From Anoplopoma fimbria (Eukaryota > Chordata > Actinopteri > Perciformes > Anoplopomatidae), in assembly GCF_027596085.1 (NCBI RefSeq), contig NC_072465.1, forward strand, positions 20,907,707-20,971,706: DNA of 64,000 nt, read 5' to 3'. Both the position numbers and the translations under genes were made by a program. The stretch's first letter is position 1, and every line of letters starts with the position of its first letter. Below, one piece after another: positions 10,861 to 56,552 of the stretch. A model generated the notes under the pieces. That model had not been told where the DNA came from. It searched no databases and saw only the letters and a list, made by a program, of their open reading frames with translations.

Positions 10861-13740
10861 ACCTGCCTGAATATATAAATCCCCTGCTGAAGGAGAGCTG
10901 CACAGTGGTATTGAAATGATTTAACGTTTTTTTTTTGTTTTTTTTTAAATCAATGTATTGAACTATAGCTTACATCAGACATATATCCAATTAAAACTCA
11001 ATAGATTCAAAGAAGCCAGTCAGGGCTTATGTTGTTTCAGTGTCTCGTTGGAATAAGTAAATGTAAGAAAAAGTCTCCTGAGATTCCTCGGTTGTATTTT
11101 GAGAGAATAATGCGTTCCACAGTGGTTTCAGTACACACAATTCTCATTCAGCACCGGCAGCAGGAGGAAGTTAATCCCTGATGTACCTCCAAGATATACA
11201 ATGAAACAGAGAGAGCACTGTATCTGTAGTGTTCTGCTTGGAGAACATTAGATATAGCAGCGGATAAATTTAGACATTTTGTTGGAGACTGTGAGGTGGA
11301 GTTATATCTACAACCAAACTTCGGATGTCTTTAAAGTTTTAATTCTTAAGATTTTAATAAAATCAAACCCTATTTTTGAATGGTGTTTTTCATCGAGAAA
11401 AGGGTTTTCAAAATGTTAAATAATTCCTTTAAGGTTAGACAGGTTCAAATGAACTGTACTTTAAATTCTAGTACTTCAGTCAATACGGTTGAGGCTATAT
11501 GTGTTGCTTTTGGGAGAACAGTTGGAAACAGGAACAAATGATGTACCTAATGATGCATAAAATGTACTATCCATAGCGAGATATTCATTTTCTTACTTCA
11601 TCCGTCTTTGACATCTGCTGGAAATATTCCTGTTCCGGTAGCAAAGGCTTTTATTTTTCGCTGTAATTTAGACCCTACTCTCCAGCTTTGGTAAAAGATG
11701 AAGTGGTCCCTCAGTGTTGAGAGGAACAGTTGAGGAACAGGAGGTTGTGGGTTCACATCCTCACAGCTTCATGGCTGATTTGATCGCCACTATTCATTCT
11801 GTCTTTCCAGCAGACTTCCAGCCTGACAAGAGGCTGCAGATGAGAGGGCTTCAATTCGCCAGTAATCAAGCAATCAAATATTACAGCCCCAGCAATCAGT
11901 GCAATGATGTGCCAGCCTCTGTGACTGTGCTCGCATTTGTGGCACAAAGAATCTCAGCATTATGTTTCTGTCATAACAACTGGCTGCAGGAAGCGATCTG
12001 GACATTTCATTGCTATTCAGAGCTTGTAAAACATTCGCTTCAAACTATTTCGATTGCTAAGGGAAAAAGGCTGTTGAGCTCTCTGTGTGGCCACAGTTTG
12101 CAATATATTAGATGCATGCAGCATCACAATTCCCAATTTGTGTACTAATTCAGGTTTCTACACAGACCCTCTAATACTTCTTCTGCATTCTGCTCACACT
12201 GTTGAATAATCAAAGTTGGGAAATTGTCTGGTGTGATCCACAGAAACTGTTCGTTATTTCAAGGCACTCTGGGGAATTTATAGCTCACAGAAAAACAGAT
12301 TTTTATTTCTATGATCCCGAGTACCAGACTTCAGGCAAAAAAAAAATTCCAGACTGTTTATTGGATTATTCGGATTTCTACACCTTACTCCAATTAAATT
12401 CAGACTTATCTGATATCTGGTATCAACTTGGATATGAATGCTGATTCCACTTAAAGCAGCATTGCTTAATATTTGACCTAAGTGGAATGTGAGAACAGAT
12501 GCTCGTGAAACATGCATGAGCTATTTTACCCTCTTAAGATTGTTTAAATATTTTGTTTATTTCATGGTTGAGTCTGAGAAACAAAAGATCTCTGATAAAC
12601 CTTAATGGTAAATTACAACAATCCTAGGATCCTGAAATATTTATAGGGTGAAAACAGTGCTAAAGTAAAAGTGAACCCTGCGTTGTTACTTTGTGTTTGC
12701 TAAATGCCAAAGTTTGCTAAAGGTTGGCCATACTGATTGGCTGACTGATTCTACTCCTCTGTGATCCAAAACTTGATAATTGCAGCTTTATATTGTTCAC
12801 GGAGAAGGGAATCTTGGACATGTTTGAGTTTTAAGTTAAAATTAAAATTAAAAGGTTGCATTATCAGAGGAAAATATCCGTAGTAAACTAAAGATCCAGA
12901 GGCATTTTCACTTGTCAAAACAATGAATAGCTTTAATATTATTTGAGTCAAGTTTCAGTTTGTTTACAATTTGTGGTGTAGATTACAGAAGCAAAACACA
13001 ACATAAACATGATGGAATAAACTCTACCGTGACCAAATCAAATACATATGACATTAAATATATTTTCTCTTTATAATTTAGTGATAGAATGAAATCTCCT
13101 TACAAAGTGTTACATCTGTTAGATTTTCACACTTTTGGAGATACTTTTGAAACAAAGACTGTGTCTCAGAGGAGATGTAACTAATATAAATAACTAGTAT
13201 ATCTAGCAATAGATAGATGTCAGGGCAGGGGTAGCTATCTAGCATTCTGTGCACATGACAGTAGGTTAGCTAAATGAAATAAAAACAGTGTTACAGTATC
13301 ATACAGCATTTACAGCCAGGATCTAAAGGAACTATGACTGAAAGCTTTTAGCCACAGTCGTCAGCATGCATGTTTAGGCTGAAAAAAACCTTCATCTCCT
13401 ATTTAATTGGTTTCAACTGTAAACAACTCATCAAAAGCACATTAACACTACTGGCATGTCAAATTTCATTTAATTGGATTTGTCTTAGTAGCCTATTCTA
13501 GCATCTTTTTTGGTTGTGAAAGACTGGGTTAAGAGAAAAAAAGGCTTTTGCATTGCAGAGAATCAAACACGTTCAAGTCATTCGATTTGGCTATAGGGAT
13601 GCAGCTATCCCTTTTGATATAAGCAGCACAATAATGAGCAGTCGAAGACAGAGGAACATTAAAAGATGCTGCTGGAGAGTGCTGGATGACGCCATTGGCT
13701 CGGTCTCCTGTTGCTTCCAAACACACGGATGCCTTCTTAA

Positions 13741-13742
<2 letters not shown>

Positions 13743-13827
<85 letters not shown>
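13743..13827. repeat. (TG)n microsatellite in necab3 3'UTR
   Basis: About 42 perfect units. It lies 71 nt beyond the necab3 stop codon on the transcribed side, so the mRNA would carry a (CA)n tract here. Confidence 0.9.
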
Positions 13828-13829
<2 letters not shown>

Positions 13830-13897
13830 TGATGCTCCAGTGTGTCTTTGTCCGTGTGACAGTGTAGGCAGTAGATGTGACATTCTGGATTCAGTCG

Positions 13898-48456
<34,559 letters not shown>

Positions 48457-48656
48457 CTTTGAAACGCGTCGAGACAAACAGACAACCTAGATCGGGTGGA
48501 TCGGTCAAACTGTTGAAGGCTGAAGCAAAGTGACGGAGGTGGTGTGGAGGAGAGGCGGGCTGCAGGTGTGACAGATACCAAGAGGAGGCAAAGAGCAGGC
48601 GGAGGACTCGGGAGATGCTCTGCAACTTTGTGGTGCGCTGCAGAGCAGAGCTGCCC

Positions 48657-48704
48657 AGCCAATCACAGCCCTCCTCCCTCCTGCTGGAGCCGCTGTGATT
48701 GGCT
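48657..48704 (-). promoter_or_regulatory. Inverted pair of CCAAT boxes upstream of necab3
   Basis: AGCCAATCACAGC (48657-48669) and its exact reverse complement GCTGTGATTGGCT (48692-48704) lie about 35 bp apart, 200-250 bp upstream of the necab3 ATG. CCAATCA/TGATTGG is the NF-Y site core. The arrangement and distance fit a proximal promoter; transcription start not determined. Confidence 0.65.
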
Positions 48705-48744
48705 CGTTTATCCGCGCCGGGCATCTGGAGCAGAGCGTTAACTT

Positions 48745-49140
48745 CTTAAAATAAGATAAAATAAAATAAGATAATCCTTTATAGTAGGGACATTTGTTTA
48801 CACAGCAAGAGTAAAAACAAGAGACATAGTAAAAGAAAGACAAGATAAAAAAAAAAAATTAAATAAAAAAAATTAAAGTATTATAAATAAGCAATAAGAA
48901 ACAGTAGAAAAACAACAATAACTGAAATATTATATTTACAGACAGAAAAAACTATTATAACTATTATTACACAGTGTATTGTATTGCACAGGTTTTTATT
49001 GTCATGTGGTCTGCTGGGAGCAGAGTTGGTTGTGCAGCCTGACAGCAGCAGGAAGGAAGGCCCTGCGGTACCTCTCCTTCACACACCGGGGCTGAAGCAG
49101 CCGGTGGCTGGACCAAGTCCTCAGTAACCTCTGATCCTGT
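48745..49140. mobile_element. Interspersed retroelement-like repeat
   Basis: Begins with ATAAGATAAAATAAAATAAG simple sequence and ATAATCCTTTATAGTAGGGAC. It ends in GTTGTGCAGCCTGACAGCAGC, GCCCTGCGGTACCTCTCCTTC and CACACCGGGGCTGAAGCAGC, blocks repeated throughout fish genomes. Probably a LINE-derived fragment; family not assigned. Confidence 0.5.
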
Positions 49141-49624
49141 TTTGGGTTGCAAATACTTCCGTCGATGCAATAAACAGAAGTAATCTGTTAATGCTGCACA
49201 CATGTCAGATTCAGAACTATAACCCACTATGTGAATAGTAATGTGATGGAGAGGTCATTTAGACATTTTAGAGCTTTTAACACCAATAAACATGGAGTAA
49301 ATGATATGATGACGTGCAATTTATGAAGTGGAAGAAAATAAATGTGTCTATATAATGTATATTTGCAAAGTAAGTTTAACATTGTGAAATGTCTGATGTC
49401 AAAACAACTTTGAGCTGTAAAATTCCACTAGACTAACTTATATCAGACACTGCCATCTGCTGGGTGCTGGGAGTTAGTGTTTTTACCTTTTTCTGGGAAA
49501 AAAATACAAAACATTATGATTATACTCCATCTTGCATTTGTTGCTGTATTGCATTCAGGTTTACTCTGTTTCTGAGAAAAATCATTATGAAATTGTAGTT
49601 TGAACTGGAGAGCTGAATGCCTCA

Positions 49625-49626
<2 letters not shown>

Positions 49627-49684
<58 letters not shown>
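49627..49684. repeat. (TG)n microsatellite
   Basis: 29 units in the rbck1 upstream region. Confidence 0.95.
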
Positions 49685-49687
<3 letters not shown>

Positions 49688-49770
49688 TCTACTAATAAGT
49701 AATATAAATAATATTTATTTTATTTTTGAAGATTTGTTAATATCATCATCATAAACTTTCATAAAGTCAA

Positions 49771-49780
49771 GGGGCGGAGC
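49771..49780 (+). promoter_or_regulatory. GC box (Sp1/KLF-like) upstream of rbck1
   Basis: GGGGCGGAGC, about 350 bp before the rbck1 ATG in an otherwise AT-rich flank. Confidence 0.45.
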
Positions 49781-49840
49781 ACAGCGACTCCAGAGCAACC
49801 CCTTTTTAAAAAAAAAAATGTTTCTTCCTGATCGTTAGTA

Positions 49841-49852
49841 AGTTTCACTTTC
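49841..49852 (+). promoter_or_regulatory. ISRE-like element in rbck1 promoter
   Basis: AGTTTCACTTTC; the reverse complement GAAAGTGAAACT exactly fits the interferon-stimulated response element core GAAANNGAAACT. It lies about 280 bp before the ATG, near the expected transcription start. Confidence 0.6.
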
Positions 49853-50127
49853 TATTCACCCTGCTGAGAAGTCAGAGCTGTTCACCGATACCAAGTTGTT
49901 TAGTCTTCATCTGTCTGTGGATTCTCCTCCAGTTGCACCTGTAAAGTTCCCTTCTTACCTTTAAGTCGACTTGAGGAAGTGAGTGTCTGATGCGGACAGA
50001 GCTGCGACAACACGAGCAGATAAGGTTGGATTATAAACTTGTCTGTAACGACAGCTCTCTCTCTGTTTGACACTACTGCGATGTTTACGCGATACTTGTT
50101 GTTCCACTCCTCGTTTCAGGTGTGATC

Positions 50128-53100
50128 ATGGCCTCTGAAGTTACACCGAGAGTCGATCTGAATGAGGGTGAGCGGCTCAATGTCATGTCACAACATTCTA
50201 TTCCCAATACATGACATATAATATATATATATATAATATATATATAGGCTACGTGTTGGAGGGGAAAGTGAAAGTGTGTTATGGTTCTGATTACTCACGA
50301 ACTTACATTCTCTGTCAGTACCAAAGCAATAAAGTAAGGGGCAATTGTAAGATTTGTCACAATTTTCATTCATAACTCACAGACTATTTGAAATACACCA
50401 GTCATCTTTGCTTTAAGAAACATAAAGGTGCTCCAATTGATGATATAATGTATATAGTATTACTAATAAAGGTAATAATAAATTCATATAAGAAGTCAGA
50501 ATGTTGTAACCCACTGTATCTCACATAAAAGCACCTCTCTAATATTGTTTGAACACATATAAAACATTATTTTATACAAAAAATTTGTTTATTGATAAAC
50601 TTTTGAGCTAAAACTGACACATTTATTTTGTTACACCGTTTTGAAATGTAATTTTACATTTAGAATAAAGGAATTTAGTAATAAAATAACAGAAAAATAG
50701 GGCCAAACAAATGCAAATGGTGCTTATAGGCACATGTGTTTACATTAGGCCATATATCTTGCAGTCATGATAAAATATCTATGCCAGCAAGCAACACCTA
50801 TATTTTAATTGGTAATGGAAAAATTGTTTATGTTAATTTGTAACAAATACATTAGAGATAAAAATTAATGTAAGTTTAAATTCGCAGCTATCTTAACTTT
50901 AGACAGCAGAAGAAAAATACTGTACACCCAAAGACTAACTTTACTACCTTAAAATCAGTTTTTGAAATGATCTTGCTACAAGGCAGAAGGAGAATCCTAC
51001 TGAGCATGTGCAGAATAAGTGTCGTCACTCATCACTCTAGCTTGTTTCTGATGGAGGAATTGAGTGTGGTGCAATTGCCCCTAGTCTCCTTCTGCAATCA
51101 AATGTTTTCAGCTGGAACACTCAACATGTATGAAGGCTATAATATGTGTCAGAGAGAAAACTATATACAATGCACCAGACAGTGTCATCCAACTGTGTGT
51201 TGACAATAAGCCACATGAAGATAACAACTCTTCCCTTGATCCCTGCGCAGCGGAAGAACTGTCCCTCTCCCTGAGCGAAGCCCTCAGCAGTGGGGACGAA
51301 CAGGAAGCTGTCCAACTTTGTCAGCGACTGTCCAAACTCTCTGTCCCAGTGTCCGTCCGCGTCAACAGTCAGGCCTACCCTCAGGAATCCATAAGGTGGG
51401 ACACATCTGTGTGTATGCATGTGTCTGTGTGTGTGACTTCCTTATGATTGCCATATGATTAAAAAAAAACAAGAAACCATAAACGGTGTTCCCTCGGAAA
51501 GAATTTCCATCTTTTCAAAGGCAGTGTTTGTTTTTTGGAGTGGATTCTGTTTGAATTGTGTTTATGTAATTGCTAAGTATACGAGAATAAAGGTCAAGAG
51601 TTGCGACAAGAACTTAACAATCAAAGTGTGTGTGTGCGTGCATGTACCGAATCAAGGTAAAGCTGGATCCATTTTCTTTTTTTAATCCATAGGTTGCGGG
51701 TTGGAGTGGAGGATGCTCAGTCAGATGCCGGCATCCCAGTGACTGTTTCGGCTTCTCCCGACATGACAATTGCACAACTTAAAGACAAGGTACTAATATG
51801 ACAGCAAACACACAAATACTGCACAGCGCACACACCACTTTCTGTACCAAATTTTCCAAAATCTAGATGTCATTGAATAACCTCTCTATGCCTCTTTTTT
51901 TGTTCACAGATAAGCCATGACTTTGGTTTCGCCCCCCCTCTGCAGCGCTGGGTGATCGGGAAGCGGTTGGCTAAAGACGGTGAGACGTTGTACAGCCACG
52001 GTGTCCGTTCAGACGGAGACCAGGCCTTCCTGTTCATCCTCTCTGCCCATGCTGCTCGTTTCACACTGCACCAACACAAGCAGGACCAGGATCAGCAACG
52101 CCTAGATGGTCAGTAACAAACAGGGGCACAAAGAGATCAAGGCTGCTAATAACAGTTGTTTTTTTGTCAGTTAATCTGTTCAATTTTTTTCAATTAGTCT
52201 GTCAAAAATATTGGCTATTGAATCCTGACTCTTAACAAACGGAGTGCAAAGTGATGAATGCACTGATTAACAGAATCAGCAACAAACACTAAAACTTTTA
52301 CACACTAAAGGACAATTGACCTATTGAAACTAAGCCACACCTCTCAAAGCAGTTCTTGATTACAGCAACAGCACAGACAACAGAATCAGCAACAAACACT
52401 AAAACGTAAGCAGGCTTGGTACAGTTAAGAGCAAATTATGAAAGCAAGAACAATATACTTAGTCTATTCTAGCAGAATCAAGTAGTTCAGTATCCCTCCA
52501 GAAGTCAAATACACTGCCTGATTAATAATTAAACAAACCAAAACAACTGGTCACTCATCCATCCATCTTCCGTAACCGTTTATCCAGTTAAGGGTCGCGG
52601 GGGTGCTGGAGCCGATATGATCTGTCAATGTGTTTTTTTTATTTGATGCATTTTTCCCTCCTTGATTACAGGCGGAAGTAACAAGGGAACTTATATTTAA
52701 GTTTAATGAGATTATTTTTTATTCTTAGGCATCATGGAGTCGATGCAACTTCTTCCCAGAGGGCTGGGCAGAGGTGGTGGTGGCGTGAAGACAGCTGCTC
52801 CTCCCAAGCGTCCATACATTCCTCCTCCTCCTCCTCCTAAACCTGCGGTGCCTCCTAAACCTCAGGTCAGAATACAACCGGTGTATTAGACATCATGTCT
52901 GCATTGTGACTCCATAACTGTGGTTAAGTATGTATGTGTTTGTGTGTAGGTGGGCTGGGCCTGCCCTAAGTGTACGTTCTTCAACAAACCGACGCGTCCT
53001 GGCTGTGAGATGTGTGGAGAAGATCGGCCAGAGGACTACCAGGTGCCCGACATCTACCAGCCGGACCAGCAGGAGGTTCTTCGAATTCAGCAGGAAGGGC

Positions 53101-56100
53101 TGGCCATGTTGCAGTACGAACAGGTAACAGTACTGTTAATAAAAAAATTGGGCAACAAGTAGTCCTGATATCTTTTCAAAAAAAAAAAAAGTGGCCTCTA
53201 AGTGTGTAGTAAGCCAGGTGTTTATTTTGTCAGCTTTGATCACATGGTCATCCAGTGTAAAATATTTTTTATTACATTTTGTTCTGTGACTCATTTTTGT
53301 TAATATTCCAATTTTGAAGCTACTCAATATTGCCATCTGTTTATTATTATTATTATTGCACACATTTTATATCCCGTAGATAAAAAATGTGTGTAAGTTA
53401 ATTAGTCATTTATCAATTACCTGATTCTGGAAGATAGAAAACTGAAACTTTAAAGTGCTTTTAATGGGTGCGTTAATGAGAAAGTTAAATAGTTTGAACT
53501 AACATTCTTTATATATATGATTAATGCAGAAACAATAGATGACCCTTGTGCACTTAAGAGCCAAATAGATGAAAGGGGAAATAACATAACGGAGTAAAGG
53601 CCAGAAAAACTTTGTCGATGCTCATGGAAACTATTAAAGCTGATGCCAAGAGCTTGTTGTTTCCAGTCTTCAGCGGTTTCACTTTCCATTTTCTGGAAAC
53701 ACAAGAGAATGGGATACATTTGTAGCGAATCTCTGTTGTTATTGCATCCCTCCCTTTCCTGGTGATTAAGGCTCAGCAGGAGGAACGAGACAGGAATTTC
53801 CTGAATTTGTTGGCAACGGAAGACCAGAACCTTATCCCCAACGCCACCGAGGCCGACTGTCCTATCTGCTTCTCTCACCTAGAGGAAGAGGAGGGCGTCG
53901 TGCTCAGAGAGTGTCTACACACCTTCTGCAGGTCTGACACAGCGAATCATTTTGTCGCTTAGCCATATGTCGTAAAAAAAGCTTGAAGGGATTTCTCATG
54001 CCCTCATCTGCAAAAATGGGAAAATCTTAGTATTTAAAGCATTTTTTTATTAGTTTTTGTCTTTCCTCGTTTAGGGATTGTCTAAAAGCGACAATAGTGA
54101 ACAGTCATGATGCTGAGGTGCCCTGTCCTGAGAATTGTGAAAGCAAGCTGCTGGACCGAGAGATCCAAGCGGTGAGTGTAAGACTGGAGAACAAGACACT
54201 TTCTGAAGGTTTCTGAAAGAGGTATGACTGTCTCACTAGGAAAAGAAGGCCTCTCAGGGACGGGTAATCTTTTATACTTCAAAAGGTTTGGTTCAAAGTC
54301 CATGGCCAAAGCTTTAGCACACAGACATGATGCAACAAACTTTAATAGAGGACTAGAGTTTCGATGCAAAGTGAATCTTCATGAGAGTCAAACAGTACAG
54401 AGGTTCACATTCTCTTAAATAACCTCCCACAATTAGGAACTGATTCAGCGCAGGTTGGAAAAATGAGCTTCCTTATTTTCCCAGCCTTTGCTGAATAAGG
54501 TTCCTGATTAGAGGAAGTTAGAAAATGAGATTTTGTCCGTTTTTTTAGACTCTGATGAAATTGTTGAAAAGTTAGTCTTCTAATAAAGTTTTGTGTGCAC
54601 GAAATCAAAAAAAAAAGTCTCATCTTAAAGTTAATTGGTAAACAGCAACATATGAAAAATAGTAATAATTCAAACAGTTACGTGACTGTTTCTGTCCACT
54701 CAAACAACTGAAATGACAATCTTGTCAATGATGAAAAAAATGTACTGTATATAATTAAAATCAAAATGTGCTGTATGTAATTAAAATGATGTAATATTTC
54801 ACTGTTTATGTGTAACAACCTTCATGGAATAGGAGTTATCCCTAAAGGACCATGCAACATAAAAGCATGTGTAGGATGCTCATTGTTAATCTTCATTTTT
54901 TAAGAAATCATTTTTTCGAATAAAAAATAAACAGAAAAGGGGAGATCAAGCAAGACAGATATTTAGGGTGGAGTAATAGTGGAGTTAAACGGCCTCTTAC
55001 AGGCAGTAGATAAGTTATCTAAGATGACAACCCTACAGTATGTACACTCTTACTCTCTCTCTCTCTCTCTCTCTCTCCATTGTCTGATCCTGGATACAGC
55101 TGCTCACAGAAGAGGAGCACCAGCGCTTTCTGGAGTTGCGTCTGAGCATCGCAGAAAGCCGCTCAGAGCACAGCTTCCACTGTCAGACGCCCAACTGTCG
55201 AGGGTGGTGCATCTACGAGGACGAAGTCAACGAGTTCAACTGTGAACTCTGCAAAGAAACCAACTGCATTCTCTGCAGGGTAGGTCTGTTACATTACCTC
55301 TGTAAACTGACCCAAGATTTTGGAGCACCAAGCATAAAGGAAGCTGTGTGTGTATGTGTGTTTGCAGGCCATCCATCCAGGCATGAATTGCAAAGACTAC
55401 CAGGATGACCTGCGCATCCGAGCAGAGAACGACCAGGCGGCTCAGCAAACTAAGCAGATGCTGGAGGTAGGTCAACCTAAAAGCTGCACTCTGTTGTTTT
55501 TAGATGGGTTTGGAAAAAAATTGAGAAACTAGATCCGCACTGAACACATCACTTTCTGTGGTTTTGCACCAGTGTACTACTCAGTAAGCCATAAAACCAG
55601 TACAGGAGGTTCTGAGGGGTCTTAAATGTAGCTCATCATAGAATTGTGAATTAATTAACTAAGTTTTGTTTTGTTTTGTTTTGTCACGAAACAACCAGCC
55701 AACAGACACTCAAGCTTTTTTTATTTTCTATTTTTCATCATAGAATTATGAATTAATTCTATGATGAATCATCAATAAAGAGAAGGCTTACTGTGTGCAC
55801 TTATCATTCTGTAGAGTCGACTTCATATCCTGCCCAAATAATGTTAACAAAATTAGTTTTACTGACCCTGACTTATATTTTTAGTATGCATTTTTATATG
55901 TTTGCTGATCGAAAAAAAACCTCAGACTTCTTGTTTTTGTGTCTGACTGATTTTTTTCAGTTTGGTCCATGCTTTCCAAGGGTATGATCTTAGATCATAA
56001 TCTTAGACCAACATATTTATTACTTTTGAATTGGGTGTATGATGTGGCTGTTTCATGGCGCTGCTTTGTGTACTTGTTTTGTAAAATCACCATCTTGAAT

Positions 56101-56552
56101 TGCATACTTGTACCGGGAGAGTAATTCAGCGTTAAGTTGTCTGAGTGGTTGTATTGTGCGTTTCTCACCCTGTTGCTACTTTTCATTTTGATTGATTTTT
56201 ATTCCATTTCAATTCAGAGCATGCTACAGAACGGGGAGGCCATGAAATGTCCACGGTGTGACATCGTCGTCCAGAAGAAAGATGGCTGTGATTGGATCTG
56301 CTGTTTGATGTGCAAGACAGAAATCTGCTGGGTCACCAAACAAGCTCGCTGGGGACCAAATGTAAAAAAAAAAAAATATTCACTTACACGCAAAGTAGAA
56401 AAAGAACAATTTTTTCAGTGTTGGTTTAATATTCAAGAAAATATGACTGTTTCTTTTGTTGTCTCTTACAGGGCAACGGCGACACATCTGGGGGCTGTAA
56501 ATGCCGAGTCAATAATCAGCCTTGCCATCCCAACTGCCAAAATTGCCACTGA
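50128..56552 (+). CDS. rbck1: RBCK1 / HOIL-1, RBR-type E3 ligase and LUBAC subunit, complete, 12 exons
   Basis: Exons: 50128-50167, 51251-51395, 51693-51789, 51910-52108, 52729-52865, 52950-53123, 53771-53931, 54075-54171, 55100-55279, 55368-55466, 56218-56361, 56472-56552. All are GT-AG, total 1554 nt, 517 aa (human about 510). Domains: ubiquitin-like fold about 62-140 ([20 protein letters not shown]); Gly/Pro linker; NZF finger with C211, C214, C225, C228 and the ubiquitin-contacting T215-F216; RING1 from C294 (CPICF...CLHTFC); IBR about 360-419; RING2 454-517 with catalytic C467 in KKDGCDW (human C460). With HOIP and SHARPIN this protein forms the linear ubiquitin chain assembly complex in NF-kB signalling; the RING2 cysteine makes ester-linked ubiquitin on Ser/Thr and glycans. 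First exon is only 13 codons ([13 protein letters not shown]). An extra Cys (DWICC) stands where human has Arg. Head to head with necab3, convergent with tbc1d20. Confidence 0.95.
50264..50275 (+). promoter_or_regulatory. Second ISRE/IRF-like motif in rbck1 intron 1
   Basis: GAAAGTGAAAGT, in the opposite orientation to the promoter motif and about 97 bp past the first coding exon. It fits GAAANNGAAA but lacks the terminal CT of the full ISRE. Confidence 0.45.
52269..52405. repeat. 27-bp perfect direct repeat, 110 bp apart
   Basis: The block starting AACAGAATCAGCAACAAACA occurs at 52269-52295 and again at 52379-52405, in rbck1 intron 4. Spacer sequence differs enough that this is not a simple tandem array. 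Confidence 0.8.
52555..52629 (-). mobile_element. 5'-truncated tRNA-SINE tail
   Basis: CATCCATCCATCTTCCGTAACC through GGTCGCGGGGGTGCTGGAGCCGAT matches the 3' tail of the full SINE at 39359-39715. Only about 75 bp remains. Located in rbck1 intron 4. Confidence 0.75.
55053..55078. repeat. (CT)n tract at rbck1 exon 9 acceptor
   Basis: Thirteen CT units 22 nt upstream of the exon at 55100; it extends the polypyrimidine tract. Confidence 0.9.
55736..55766. repeat. 13-bp perfect hairpin in rbck1 intron 10
   Basis: CATCATAGAATTA, loop TGAAT, TAATTCTATGATG. A diverged direct copy of the left arm and loop (CATCATAGAATTGTGAATTA) lies about 100 bp upstream near 55634. Confidence 0.75.

Larger units (their letters stand above)
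3770..13740. other. Convergent intergenic region between cbfa2t2 and necab3
   Basis: About 10 kb of AT-rich DNA with no supportable exon. It holds a degraded Tc1/mariner copy (about 5613-6810), interspersed-repeat fragments (about 8560-8990 and 9652-9760), a (TA)n array at 7399-7460 and a (CA)n array at 8052-8110. The 3'UTR of necab3 enters from the right; minus-strand AATAAA candidates lie at 12556-12561 and 12302-12307. I see nothing distinctive in 3770-5580, 6820-7390 or 11000-12300. Confidence 0.6.
48457..50127. other. Divergent promoter interval between necab3 and rbck1
   Basis: 1.67 kb between the two start codons. The necab3 side (48457-48730) is GC-rich with CCAAT boxes. The middle (48745-49140) is an interspersed repeat. 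A (TG)n array lies at 49627-49684. The rbck1 side has a GC box (49771-49780) and an ISRE-like motif (49841-49852). A noncoding rbck1 exon likely ends near 50024 (CAGATAAG before GTTGGA), with an acceptor TTTCAG at 50114-50119, 8 nt before the ATG. Confidence 0.55.

Noticed and set aside
48544..48741. Divergent small coding gene in the necab3 upstream region
   Set aside because: GC-rich promoter/5'UTR sequence produces open frames on both strands; none resembles a known protein.
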